DNA from: an uncultured Clostridium sp.
GTDB lineage: Bacteria > Bacillota_A > Clostridia > Lachnospirales > Lachnospiraceae
NCBI GenBank assembly: GCA_945836785.1
Contig: CAMAMD010000094.1
Coordinates: forward strand, 1 to 5,446
Length of the DNA stretch: 5,446 nt
Direction of reading: 5' to 3'
In this document: piece after piece, positions 1 to 5,446 of the stretch
Layout of the letters: each line of letters starts with the position of its first letter
Position numbering within the stretch: the stretch's first letter is position 1
The notes under the pieces: generated by a model
The model's database searches: none
Seen by the model: the letters and a program-made list of their open reading frames with translations, nothing else
Told to the model about the DNA's origin: nothing
Position numbers and translations under genes: made by a program

Positions 1-1791
1 CTCATCATGTTCACTGTTATTCTCTACAATTACATATTCATAATTACGATATACTGATTTCTTATCAATTGCATCCATACATTTCTTTAAATCAGCAATA
101 TGATCCTTATTCGGAATAACAATAGACAAAAGCGGATTTCCATGTATAGCATAGGTCGTCTTATAAAAACCCCAATCATCTCCATGCTCCACTGTTGCAT
201 CCAGTCCCAGACGCTTATAATGAGCTTCTATCGCCCGTTTTCCCGCCTCAAATGCGTACAGTTTTGATTCCGGATTCTCTGCCGTCGAACCGATATGTGA
301 ACGCCATCTGTATAAAACCTTCGGAATATGATACACGGCATTTGCCCGCTCCACGCAACGGAATATAAAATCATAATCCTGCGAACCATCATAATCCTTA
401 TTAAATCCGCCCACCATGTCAACAAGCCGTTTCGCAGCCACAAACATATGACATATATAATTGTTGCTCCTCAATAAATCAATATTAAAATCCGGTTTGA
501 AATTCGGTTCAAAAAAAGTGGTTCCCTTCGCATCAATTTTGTCCTCGTCCGAATAGATGACATCCACCTTTCTCTCATTCAATACTTTCACGCACTCATA
601 TAGAGCATCAGGTGTAAACACATCATCATGATCTCCAAGCACGATATAGTCTCCCTCTGCAACAGAGAGTGCCTGATTTGTATTGTCCGATATACCGAGC
701 GGTCCCACCGCATCAGCCACATATTTAATTCTACTATCCTTCTCCGACATTTCTCCGACAATTTTCCGCAATCGGCTGCTATCCTTACTTCCGTCAGACA
801 AACAAAGCTCCCAATTTGAATAAGTCTGCGCCTGAACCGAATGTACCAGCTCTTTCAAATATATTTCCTCTGTCTCATACATCGGAACAAGAATACTGAA
901 CAAAGGTCTGTATGCAAACGCTGTCCGTCTCTGTTCTGCCAGCTCTCGCCCAGACGGCATTTTCTTTTTTATCCATTTTGCGTAATTTTTTACCTCTTTC
1001 CGCGTCACACGCTGTATCAGGCGTTTTGCCCGGTCAATCGTCATTTTCAAGCCATAATCTCTCAGACTGTCAACCGTCTTTGTAACATAATTTTTTATTT
1101 TCCCAAGTGCAGATGTACTACCGAGTCCGGTCATTCCACCGATTTTATAGACACAGGTTCGATTGCCCGCCTGCAGGCACAACTGCATTTTCTTCTGCTT
1201 CATCTCCATCTTGACTACAAATCCTGCCATCTGCGGTTCTTCACATTCCGCAAGCTCTACTGTCACATCGGAGCGCATATACCAATCCACTGTAAGTGCA
1301 GATTGAAGAGAAGTTCCATCCATTCCTGTCAATTCAAAGTGAATTTCCTCTCTGTCCGCAGCCCATCCTTTTATAATCCAGTGCGTTCCGTCAGTAGCCA
1401 CACTCTCAATATAAGCATTGACTTCGCTCATAGCTTTTCTGATATTAGAGCCTTTGCATTTATACAATGTTTGCCGTTTTCCTGTTCCATTCTCTTCTTT
1501 CGGGATAATGTCAATCCTAAACCCAGCACTGTCAGAAATAGTGCCCGGTATATCGACCGCAAATGTAACATTGGAATTAATTTCTTTATTCTTGATATAT
1601 GTTTTCTGCGTAATCAGATTTTTCGACAAAAACCAGGCAGTAGCCAATCGACAATTTTCTTTTCCATCCCGCAAAACTGCCTCCACCTGCATCCCATCCA
1701 TCAAATCTTCTGTACAAAATCCTTGTACCATAATCTGATTTTCCTTCGCTATACTCACACGAATTTTACTAAAATAAAATACATCATTCAT
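1..1791 (-). CDS. Large family-2 glycosyltransferase, RfbC-like with tandem GT-A domains (3' end outside window)
   Basis: The first 597 codons are present and the frame is still open at the left edge. Residues about 1-115 and 120-217 look like two beta-rich accessory regions; the second has the pattern IIKGWAAD...RSDV...GFVVKMEM. Residues about 225-290 are basic and helical. The first GT-A domain begins near 297 (FSILVPMYET). It continues with LSDGSKD (331-337), the metal/nucleotide-sugar motif DHDD (387-390), YSDEDKID (413-420), QDYDF (471-475, region of the catalytic base) and YRWRSHIGSTA (494-504). A second GT-A domain starts at 555 (LSIVIPNKDH) and is cut off. This architecture is known from enzymes that build rhamnan, O-antigen-like or teichoic-like surface polysaccharides from nucleotide sugars at the cytoplasmic face of the membrane. 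Sugar and linkage cannot be read here. The ATG at 1791 is the only canonical start in the frame, which is closed by a TGA at 1867-1869. A purine-rich GGAAAGAG lies 10 nt upstream. No key residue of domain 1 appears missing. Confidence 0.93.
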   Translation of the reverse strand, partial: MNDVFYFSKIRVSIAKENQIMVQGFCTEDLMDGMQVEAVLRDGKENCRLATAWFLSKNLITQKTYIKNKEINSNVTFAVDIPGTISDSAGFRIDIIPKEENGTGKRQTLYKCKGSNIRKAMSEVNAYIESVATDGTHWIIKGWAADREEIHFELTGMDGTSLQSALTVDWYMRSDVTVELAECEEPQMAGFVVKMEMKQKKMQLCLQAGNRTCVYKIGGMTGLGSTSALGKIKNYVTKTVDSLRDYGLKMTIDRAKRLIQRVTRKEVKNYAKWIKKKMPSGRELAEQRRTAFAYRPLFSILVPMYETEEIYLKELVHSVQAQTYSNWELCLSDGSKDSSRLRKIVGEMSEKDSRIKYVADAVGPLGISDNTNQALSVAEGDYIVLGDHDDVFTPDALYECVKVLNERKVDVIYSDEDKIDAKGTTFFEPNFKPDFNIDLLRSNNYICHMFVAAKRLVDMVGGFNKDYDGSQDYDFIFRCVERANAVYHIPKVLYRWRSHIGSTAENPESKLYAFEAGKRAIEAHYKRLGLDATVEHGDDWGFYKTTYAIHGNPLLSIVIPNKDHIADLKKCMDAIDKKSVYRNYEYVIVENNSEHDE

Positions 1792-1997
1792 ATTGCTTTT
1801 TCTCTTTCCAATCTGTATCTCTTCATACGAAATGTGCCTACAAAACCAAGTCTCTGCATAATGCTTTCAGCACCTTCCTGCTGACATATTACCATACTTT
1901 CAGAACTGACACAAGAAAGCCTTTTCTTAATACACTCTATGTTCTCCGCACAAATTGATTTTTGGGTTTTTTTGACGATGAAAAATAATTGAAATGT
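1788..1997 (-). pseudogene. Short open frame (up to 69 codons) coupled by ATGA to the glycosyltransferase; remnant or small gene
   Basis: This minus-strand frame is open from just after a TAA (1998-2000) to a TGA at 1788-1790. The TGA overlaps the glycosyltransferase ATG in a 4-base ATGA, the usual geometry of translationally coupled genes. The first in-frame ATG is at 1895 and would give 35 residues, starting MVICQQEGAES and ending RYRLEREKAI. No convincing Shine-Dalgarno sequence precedes that ATG. Upstream of it, 34 more codons are open without ATG, GTG or TTG, and they read plausibly as protein (lysine- and cysteine-containing, not low complexity). It could be the 3' remnant of a gene truncated at the AT-rich boundary near 2000, a small leader peptide, or chance. 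I do not recognise the sequence. The overlap is seen directly; that it is translated is inference. Confidence 0.3.
1802..1809 (-). promoter_or_regulatory. Ribosome binding site of the glycosyltransferase (weak)
   Basis: The minus strand reads GGAAAGAG, 10 nt before the ATG at 1791. It is purine-rich but not a full AGGAGG. The spacing is slightly long, which fits either weak independent initiation or coupling to the frame that overlaps the start by ATGA. Confidence 0.45.
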
Positions 1998-2017
1998 TTA
2001 TTGTATTAGTATATAAT
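1989..2017 (+). promoter_or_regulatory. Strong consensus promoter pointing right, away from the glycosyltransferase
   Basis: TTGAAA (1989-1994), exactly 17 nt, then TATAAT (2012-2017): a near-perfect sigma-A promoter on the plus strand with a predicted start near 2024. No convincing plus-strand gene follows. A transcript would begin inside the left arm of the 13-bp inverted repeat and run antisense into the DUF389 gene. It overlaps the candidate minus-strand promoter face to face. The match is seen directly; activity is not, and AT-rich spacers give false positives. Confidence 0.4.
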
Positions 2018-2028
2018 ATCCATATCAT
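2000..2028 (-). promoter_or_regulatory. Candidate minus-strand promoter for the glycosyltransferase
   Basis: On the minus strand ATGATA (2028-2023; four of six matches to TTGACA) is followed by 17 nt and TACAAT (2005-2000; five of six matches to TATAAT). Transcription would start near 1993 and give a leader of about 200 nt. The -35 lies inside the left arm of the 13-bp inverted repeat. A weaker alternative is TTGCGA (2039-2034), 18 nt, TATATA. The region is very AT-rich, so chance matches are likely. It is nevertheless the best placed candidate, because a terminator separates this gene from the one upstream. Confidence 0.4.
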
Positions 2029-2115
2029 ATGAATCGCAACCATAGTAATTATTACATCATTCTTATATCAATCTTCCAGTTTTTAATTGGATTTAACCAT
2101 AAGATTCATATGATA
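2023..2115. repeat. Perfect 13-bp inverted repeat around a 67-bp AT-rich segment
   Basis: The left arm TATCATATGAATC (2023-2035) and right arm GATTCATATGATA (2103-2115) are exact reverse complements, separated by 67 bp. Each arm contains the palindromic core TCATATGA. The right arm directly abuts the U-tract of the DUF389 terminator. The enclosed segment carries TTGGAT (2087-2092), which lies 16 nt before TATGAT (2109-2114, mostly inside the right arm). That is a promoter-like pair which at present points right. It also holds the small imperfect palindrome GTAATTATTAC (2045-2055). No transposase or recombinase is encoded nearby. It may be a miniature invertible switch, a pair of protein-binding sites 80 bp apart, or a cruciform. 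Confidence 0.6.
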
Positions 2116-2141
2116 AAAGAGGAGCCACCCATCGGCTCCTC
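2115..2141 (-). terminator. Rho-independent terminator of the DUF389 gene
   Basis: On the minus strand GAGGAGCC pairs perfectly with GGCTCCTC around a 7-nt loop and is followed directly by TTTTATC. It begins 4 nt after the TAA of the DUF389 gene. The plus strand has no T-run after the hairpin, so it works leftward only. It separates this gene from the downstream glycosyltransferase. Confidence 0.85.
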
Positions 2142-2145
2142 CTAC

Positions 2146-3645
2146 TTATTCCTCCTCTTCCGGCGGTACAACAGTAACATAAACCTCCGCCTGGTCAATA
2201 CCACTTTCCGTACGCAACCAGCTCCGAATAGAATTTTCTTCATATTCCTCCAAAGGTTCCTCCGCTGACGCTATCAACACGACAACCTCTTTCTGTCCAT
2301 CAAACACAATTCCGACATGACAATCCTTTACATGTGGATATACCAGCTCCGCATCTGCTGCAAGTGTCCGAATTTCCTGATACTGCTCCTCACTCTCCTG
2401 ATACCCGTCTATTTTATCCTGCATTGTCTCTATAGTATTTTCCTGCTCTGAAATCTGATTTTTCAATTCTGCAATAGTATTCTCCTGTACCACGATTGTG
2501 ACTTTATCACTGCTCTCCCCATCCTGTATGACATTCTGCGTCACATGTAGTGTGTAATCATTCAGATTATAAACAGCAAGCTGCTTTTCCAACATATCAA
2601 TCACATCACTTGACAATGTTGTACCAATTAGTGACACGGAAATCATCTTTCTGTCATTATCTACGTCCGTTTTCACCACCTGTGTGTCAGGAAATGTAAA
2701 CTCGTTTTCCAGATAATTATTCACACTCGTCTCAATGTAAGAATCATGGACAGTCTTTGCACCAATGTAACAGCTTGGAATAACAGTAATTACCACAATC
2801 ACAATAATAATGCCGTTAACACGCCTCTGTTGTTTCTGAGTGATGCTTCTATGATACGGCACACGCAGAATCAGGGTAATAATACTGGTTGAAATTGCAA
2901 TAAATAAAGTATTAATTACAAACAGGTAAAATGCCCCAAGGAAAAAATTGAACTGTCCCGTCGCAATACCATAACCGGCAGTACAAAGCGGTGGCATAAG
3001 TGCTGTTGCGATTGCCACCCCCGGAATAACGTTGGAATGTTTTGTTCTTGTATGCCCAATCATACCTGCCAATCCACCAAACAAAGCAATCAACACATCC
3101 CACAATGTAGGGGTTGTCCTCGCAATCATCTCGGCCGTCGGTGCGGTCATCGGAGACAAGGTGAAATAAATTGTCGCTGTAATCAAGCTGATTGCCACCT
3201 GCGTTGCAAACCGAACCAGTGCACGACGCAGTAATTCCAAATCTCTCACCGCAACAGAATATCCCATGGCAAGAATCCCACTCATCAAAGGAGATATCAG
3301 CATGGCACCGATGATAACCGCCGTTGAATTCACATTCAGACCAATGGACGCAATTAATATAGCCAGCATTAAAATCCACATATTCGCACCGTGAATCACC
3401 GTCTGCTCACGCATCATCGCATCAATTTCCTCATAGGACATCATATTGTCACGTATGCTGAATATACTGGCAAAATACGCTTTTACACGATGCTTCTTTT
3501 TCTCTGCACGCTCAATGGCCTCCTGCTTTTTTTCTTCAAATTCTTGTTTCTTCTCCTCAAATTCCTGTTTTTTTACTTCAAACTCCTGTTTCTTTTCCTC
3601 GAATTCCTGTTTTTTCTCTTCGATTTTTTCCTGACGTTTTTCCAC
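2146..3645 (-). CDS. DUF389 family membrane protein with N-terminal coiled-coil heptad array
   Basis: A complete 499-residue protein of unknown function. Residues 11-45 are five consecutive heptads of the form KKQEFEE, a highly charged predicted coiled coil. Residues 46-88 are a basic linker. Residues about 89-296 are hydrophobic, with roughly six or seven membrane segments (about 89-105, 108-130, 142-164, 183-197, 206-229, 232-260 and 278-296). This core has the conserved DUF389 signatures VIIGAMLISPLMSG (110-123) and NVIPGVAIATALMPPLCTAG (205-224). A soluble region (about 300-375), a second coiled coil (about 387-425) and a C-terminal alpha/beta-like domain (about 430-493) follow, ending in an acidic EEEE. 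The start codon is GTG, chosen because AGGAGG lies 8 nt upstream and the heptads begin directly after it. DUF389 proteins occur widely in bacteria and archaea without an agreed role; transport or envelope stress has not been established. The gene is flanked by its own promoter and terminator and is probably monocistronic. Confidence 0.93.
   Translation of the reverse strand: MEKRQEKIEEKKQEFEEKKQEFEVKKQEFEEKKQEFEEKKQEAIERAEKKKHRVKAYFASIFSIRDNMMSYEEIDAMMREQTVIHGANMWILMLAILIASIGLNVNSTAVIIGAMLISPLMSGILAMGYSVAVRDLELLRRALVRFATQVAISLITATIYFTLSPMTAPTAEMIARTTPTLWDVLIALFGGLAGMIGHTRTKHSNVIPGVAIATALMPPLCTAGYGIATGQFNFFLGAFYLFVINTLFIAISTSIITLILRVPYHRSITQKQQRRVNGIIIVIVVITVIPSCYIGAKTVHDSYIETSVNNYLENEFTFPDTQVVKTDVDNDRKMISVSLIGTTLSSDVIDMLEKQLAVYNLNDYTLHVTQNVIQDGESSDKVTIVVQENTIAELKNQISEQENTIETMQDKIDGYQESEEQYQEIRTLAADAELVYPHVKDCHVGIVFDGQKEVVVLIASAEEPLEEYEENSIRSWLRTESGIDQAEVYVTVVPPEEEE
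3511..3615 (-). repeat. Five imperfect 21-bp tandem repeats encoding KKQEFEE heptads
   Basis: Residues 11-45 of the DUF389 protein are KKQEFEE, KKQEFEV, KKQEFEE, KKQEFEE and KKQEAIE. The DNA units are 21 bp long and differ mostly at synonymous A/G positions (GAA/GAG, AAA/AAG, TTC/TTT). The protein repeat is therefore better conserved than the DNA, which suggests selection for the heptad. Unit-number change by slippage or recombination would stay in frame. Confidence 0.9.
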
Positions 3646-3653
3646 GAGTCTCT

Positions 3654-3659
3654 CCTCCT
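3654..3659 (-). promoter_or_regulatory. Strong ribosome binding site that fixes the GTG start
   Basis: The minus strand reads AGGAGG, then AGAGACTC, then GTG (3645-3643). This is a full Shine-Dalgarno core at an 8-nt spacing, and it makes GTG the start of the DUF389 protein rather than a later ATG. Confidence 0.9.
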
Positions 3660-3678
3660 GACGTTCTCATCTGCCCTT

Positions 3679-3707
3679 ATTATATCTCGATTTCCAAATT
3701 ATGCCTA
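3679..3707 (-). promoter_or_regulatory. Sigma-A-type promoter of the DUF389 gene
   Basis: On the minus strand TAGGCA (3707-3702; four of six matches to TTGACA), 17 nt, then a perfect TATAAT (3684-3679). Transcription would start near 3672, giving a leader of about 27 nt with the AGGAGG. It lies just downstream of the surface-protein terminator, so the DUF389 gene is most likely an independent unit. Confidence 0.7.
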
Positions 3708-3740
3708 TGATTAATTTTTAAATTTCCCCATATTGAAGCC

Positions 3741-3776
3741 AAAAAACGGATGGCACACACACTTGCCATCCGTTTT
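3741..3776 (-). terminator. Strong rho-independent terminator after the surface-protein gene
   Basis: AAAACGGATGGCA (3743-3755) pairs perfectly over 13 bp with TGCCATCCGTTTT (3764-3776) around an 8-nt CA-rich loop. On the minus strand the hairpin ends in six Ts; on the plus strand it ends in four. It can therefore act in both directions, but serves mainly the surface-protein gene that ends at 3815. Confidence 0.9.
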
Positions 3777-3782
3777 AACTTC

Positions 3783-3800
3783 ACAGAAATGAATTTCTGT
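3783..3800. repeat. Small perfect palindrome between the surface-protein stop codon and its terminator
   Basis: ACAGAAAT (3783-3790) and ATTTCTGT (3793-3800) are exact reverse complements around two bases. No T-run follows in either direction, so it is not a terminator by itself. It could be a second 3'-end hairpin that stabilises the mRNA, or a dyad binding site. Confidence 0.5.
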
Positions 3801-3814
3801 ATTATACACTTGTA

Positions 3815-5446
3815 TTATTTATCCAATTTTCTCTTCTTCGTACTCAGGTAGATGAATCCTCCACCGCTCAGTACCATTGCGAACATCCATACAACCGGCA
3901 CTTCCTCGTCCCCAGTCTTCGGTGATCCCGTCTGTGTTGTTTTATTTGTATTACTTTGTGTTGAAGATGAAGCTGTTTTCGGTTTCTTAACAATCACATA
4001 TGTGGAGAACTGATTCGTTTCAAAGGAAAGTGTTCCGTCCGATACGCTTGTTTCAAGCTCGGTTAATGTTCCGTTATGATTACGTACAACCGTGTACTCA
4101 TAATTAGAATCGTAATTGTCAATGTCAAGATTTAAGGTAATCGGATTTGTGAACTCTGTAATATTATTCTCCCAGTTACTTCCATTTCCCTTGCTTACAA
4201 CCTGATCCAATGTTAAATCAATTGCCTGTGCAGATTCTGCGCCTGTCACCAGCTTCTCTGCTGCGGTTGTATCATATGCTGCATTATCCGCTACAGTAAG
4301 TCGTAAATTACCGCTCGGTGCTGCATTTGAACCATTTGCAATGCTCGCTGTTGATACCACATCACTCTTTGCTGTGGAAACGATATCCGCTGATTTTACA
4401 AATACGCCACTAAAATGGAGATTACCCTGTATATTTTTCAGTTCAAATGTGCTGACATTCTCTTTCGGTGTCAGCGTCTTATCATTGATTGTGACACTCT
4501 TTAACTGGTAACCGTAATCCGGTGTGAGCTTGAGAACAACATCATCACCTTTTTTGATTGCTACCCATCCACCATTGCTGTCTATGCGAACATCGTTATT
4601 TGGTGCCGTCGCATCATATATAGTTGTACCGGCACGTGTGATTGAAACAACTTCAACCTTACCATGCTCCACCAGAACCTCTGCCTGGCTCGCATCCGCC
4701 GGATTATAATTATCTCCCCAGAATTTTGCCAAATCATATGCCCAGGTTATAGTTACATCATCACTGCTAGCAGCAAAATTAACACTTATATCATATCTGT
4801 CAGCCGCCGGTACAGTTGCGACAACCATCTCACCATCTTTATCATTATAGCTCGTACCATTAATCGTTATGGATTCAATCCCATATCCCCATTCCGGCTG
4901 AATTTTAATCTCATTCGTTTCACGCGGATTGGCTGAACCATAACCGCTTCCCGTACAGGAACCATTTGAAACCATTCCTCTCAGATTCGAGCCGTTCAGG
5001 AATATACCACCTATCTTTGTCATATCAAGGGAACCGAAATTCAGTGTTACATTATCCGGAAACGCTGCCGGCGGCGGATTAATCGGGCCTCCACCACTTC
5101 CCTCAAAAGAAATCGTTACATTATATAATTTTGACGTATCATATGCGAATGAATATGTACCTGCCTGCAGTGCGGCTGTATCAATTGCATGATCTGTTGC
5201 ATCATATCTGTTATTATTCTGTCCAGCCTGTGTATCAAATGCCTGATTCTGATTTGGAACAGCCTTGAGATAGATAAGTGTTCCAGTTGTCACACCATTC
5301 AATTCAAATCCCGGTCTGAGGCTATATGGGGAAGCGGCAATTTCCTGCCAGTTTCCATTTCCAATTTTATAGCTTACCATACCGTTTTCTCCGTTATTAA
5401 TGCTTATGGAGACACCTGCATCTCCCTGTGGCGGTGTTCCCCCACC
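3815..5446 (-). CDS. Sortase-anchored repeat surface protein, C-terminal part (N-terminus outside window)
   Basis: The frame is open to the right edge and 543 residues are visible (numbered from the edge). They begin in a linker GGGTPPQGD, so no start or signal peptide is seen; the ATG at 5380 is internal. Beta-rich repeat units are separated by Gly/Pro-rich linkers (edge residues 1-9, and GSGGGPINPPP at about 117-126). Two units carry the pattern PEWGYGIESITING (about 184-197) and PDYGYQLKSVTIND (about 309-322), typical of Flg_new_2/divergent InlB B-repeat domains of Gram-positive surface proteins. Residues about 355-488 form a stalk domain ending in TNQFSTYVIVKK, a common C-terminal module of clostridial surface proteins. 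A Ser/Thr/Asn/Gln linker follows, then SPKTG (508-512, encoded at 3911-3925), a hydrophobic span (about 516-535) and the basic tail KKRK. These are the parts of a cell-wall sorting signal. The protein is probably displayed on the wall; adhesion or ligand binding is inference. A terminator follows the stop. Confidence 0.9.
   Translation of the reverse strand, partial: GGGTPPQGDAGVSISINNGENGMVSYKIGNGNWQEIAASPYSLRPGFELNGVTTGTLIYLKAVPNQNQAFDTQAGQNNNRYDATDHAIDTAALQAGTYSFAYDTSKLYNVTISFEGSGGGPINPPPAAFPDNVTLNFGSLDMTKIGGIFLNGSNLRGMVSNGSCTGSGYGSANPRETNEIKIQPEWGYGIESITINGTSYNDKDGEMVVATVPAADRYDISVNFAASSDDVTITWAYDLAKFWGDNYNPADASQAEVLVEHGKVEVVSITRAGTTIYDATAPNNDVRIDSNGGWVAIKKGDDVVLKLTPDYGYQLKSVTINDKTLTPKENVSTFELKNIQGNLHFSGVFVKSADIVSTAKSDVVSTASIANGSNAAPSGNLRLTVADNAAYDTTAAEKLVTGAESAQAIDLTLDQVVSKGNGSNWENNITEFTNPITLNLDIDNYDSNYEYTVVRNHNGTLTELETSVSDGTLSFETNQFSTYVIVKKPKTASSSTQSNTNKTTQTGSPKTGDEEVPVVWMFAMVLSGGGFIYLSTKKRKLDK
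3911..3925 (-). other. Codons for the SPKTG sortase recognition motif
   Basis: The minus strand reads TCACCGAAGACTGGG, giving S-P-K-T-G. It is followed by DEE, a hydrophobic stretch and KKRK. This is a variant of LPXTG in which Ser replaces Leu. (S/P)PXTG motifs are known substrates of sortase B in Clostridioides difficile. The cognate sortase is not in this window. Confidence 0.85.

Larger units (their letters stand above)
1792..2145. other. AT-rich intergenic region between the DUF389 and glycosyltransferase genes
   Basis: This 354-bp gap has no secure gene. From right to left it holds the DUF389 terminator, the 13-bp inverted repeat with its 67-bp core, two overlapping promoter-like elements in opposite directions, and a minus-strand open frame that overlaps the glycosyltransferase start. 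The part at about 1980-2115 is markedly more AT-rich than the flanking coding DNA. No tRNA or rRNA, and no riboswitch that I recognise, is present. Confidence 0.8.

Noticed and set aside
841..1884. Long plus-strand open frame of 347 codons
   Set aside because: It lies antisense to the glycosyltransferase, whose minus-strand frame shows an unmistakable chain of GT2 motifs. The plus frame has shadow composition rich in Cys, His, Phe and Ser and no recognisable domain.
2023..2115. Inverted repeat considered as the ends of an insertion sequence or MITE
   Set aside because: No flanking target-site duplication was evident, the right arm merges with the functional terminator of the DUF389 gene, and no second copy is in the window to support mobility.
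2029..2268. Plus-strand frame of 79 codons just after the TTGAAA/TATAAT promoter
   Set aside because: It has no ribosome binding site, starts inside the inverted-repeat arm, crosses the DUF389 terminator and continues antisense to the DUF389 gene.
2912..3379. Second minus-strand frame of 155 codons inside the DUF389 gene
   Set aside because: It is in a different frame from the conserved DUF389 motifs, is rich in Cys, Trp and Asp, and has no ribosome binding site.
3511..3615. Regular 21-bp repeats considered as a CRISPR array
   Set aside because: The repeats are directly adjacent without spacers, are imperfect at synonymous positions and sit in frame in a protein.
3391..3714. Plus-strand frame encoding a Phe/Leu-rich apparent membrane protein
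   Set aside because: It is the antisense of the Lys/Glu-rich heptads: GAA/AAA-type codons read backward as TTC/TTT. The periodicity belongs to the minus-strand gene.
1..5446. The three genes as one coordinated novel system
   Set aside because: Each boundary has a strong minus-strand terminator and the DUF389 gene has its own promoter, so no operon links them. Shared function would rest only on proximity.

Overview
The window carries three large genes, all transcribed on the minus strand (right to left), with two intergenic regions between them. Two of the genes run off the edges. The sequence suggests a low-to-moderate GC Gram-positive anaerobe of the Clostridia, most likely Lachnospiraceae or a close relative. 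The reasons are a C-terminal SPKTG sorting signal with a membrane anchor, Flg_new_2/InlB-like surface repeats, a strong AGGAGG ribosome binding site, AT-rich sigma-A promoters and clostridial-style cell-surface glycosyltransferases. The genus cannot be settled from this sequence alone.

Layout in order of transcription. (1) 5446-3815: the C-terminal 543 residues of a large sortase-anchored surface protein, whose N-terminus and signal peptide lie beyond the right edge. It ends at a strong terminator hairpin (3741-3776). (2) 3645-2146: a complete DUF389 membrane protein with a GTG start, its own promoter (-10 at 3679-3684) and its own terminator (2115-2141). Its N-terminus is an unusual five-fold heptad repeat. 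(3) 1791-1: the first 597 residues of a large family-2 glycosyltransferase of the RfbC-like tandem-domain type. It has two N-terminal beta-rich regions, a complete first GT-A domain and the start of a second one, cut by the left edge.

The least explained part is the AT-rich gap 1792-2145. It holds a perfect 13-bp inverted repeat around 67 bp, two promoter-like elements facing each other, and an open frame of about 69 codons that overlaps the glycosyltransferase start by ATGA. The 13-bp repeat could bound a small invertible segment, be a pair of protein-binding sites, or be a cruciform. The sequence alone does not decide between these.

The three genes appear to be separate transcription units with terminators between them, so there is no sequence evidence that they form one system. 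The surface protein and the glycosyltransferase both concern the cell envelope. DUF389 proteins are membrane proteins of unknown function. No RNA genes, insertion sequences, CRISPR arrays or prophage genes were seen.
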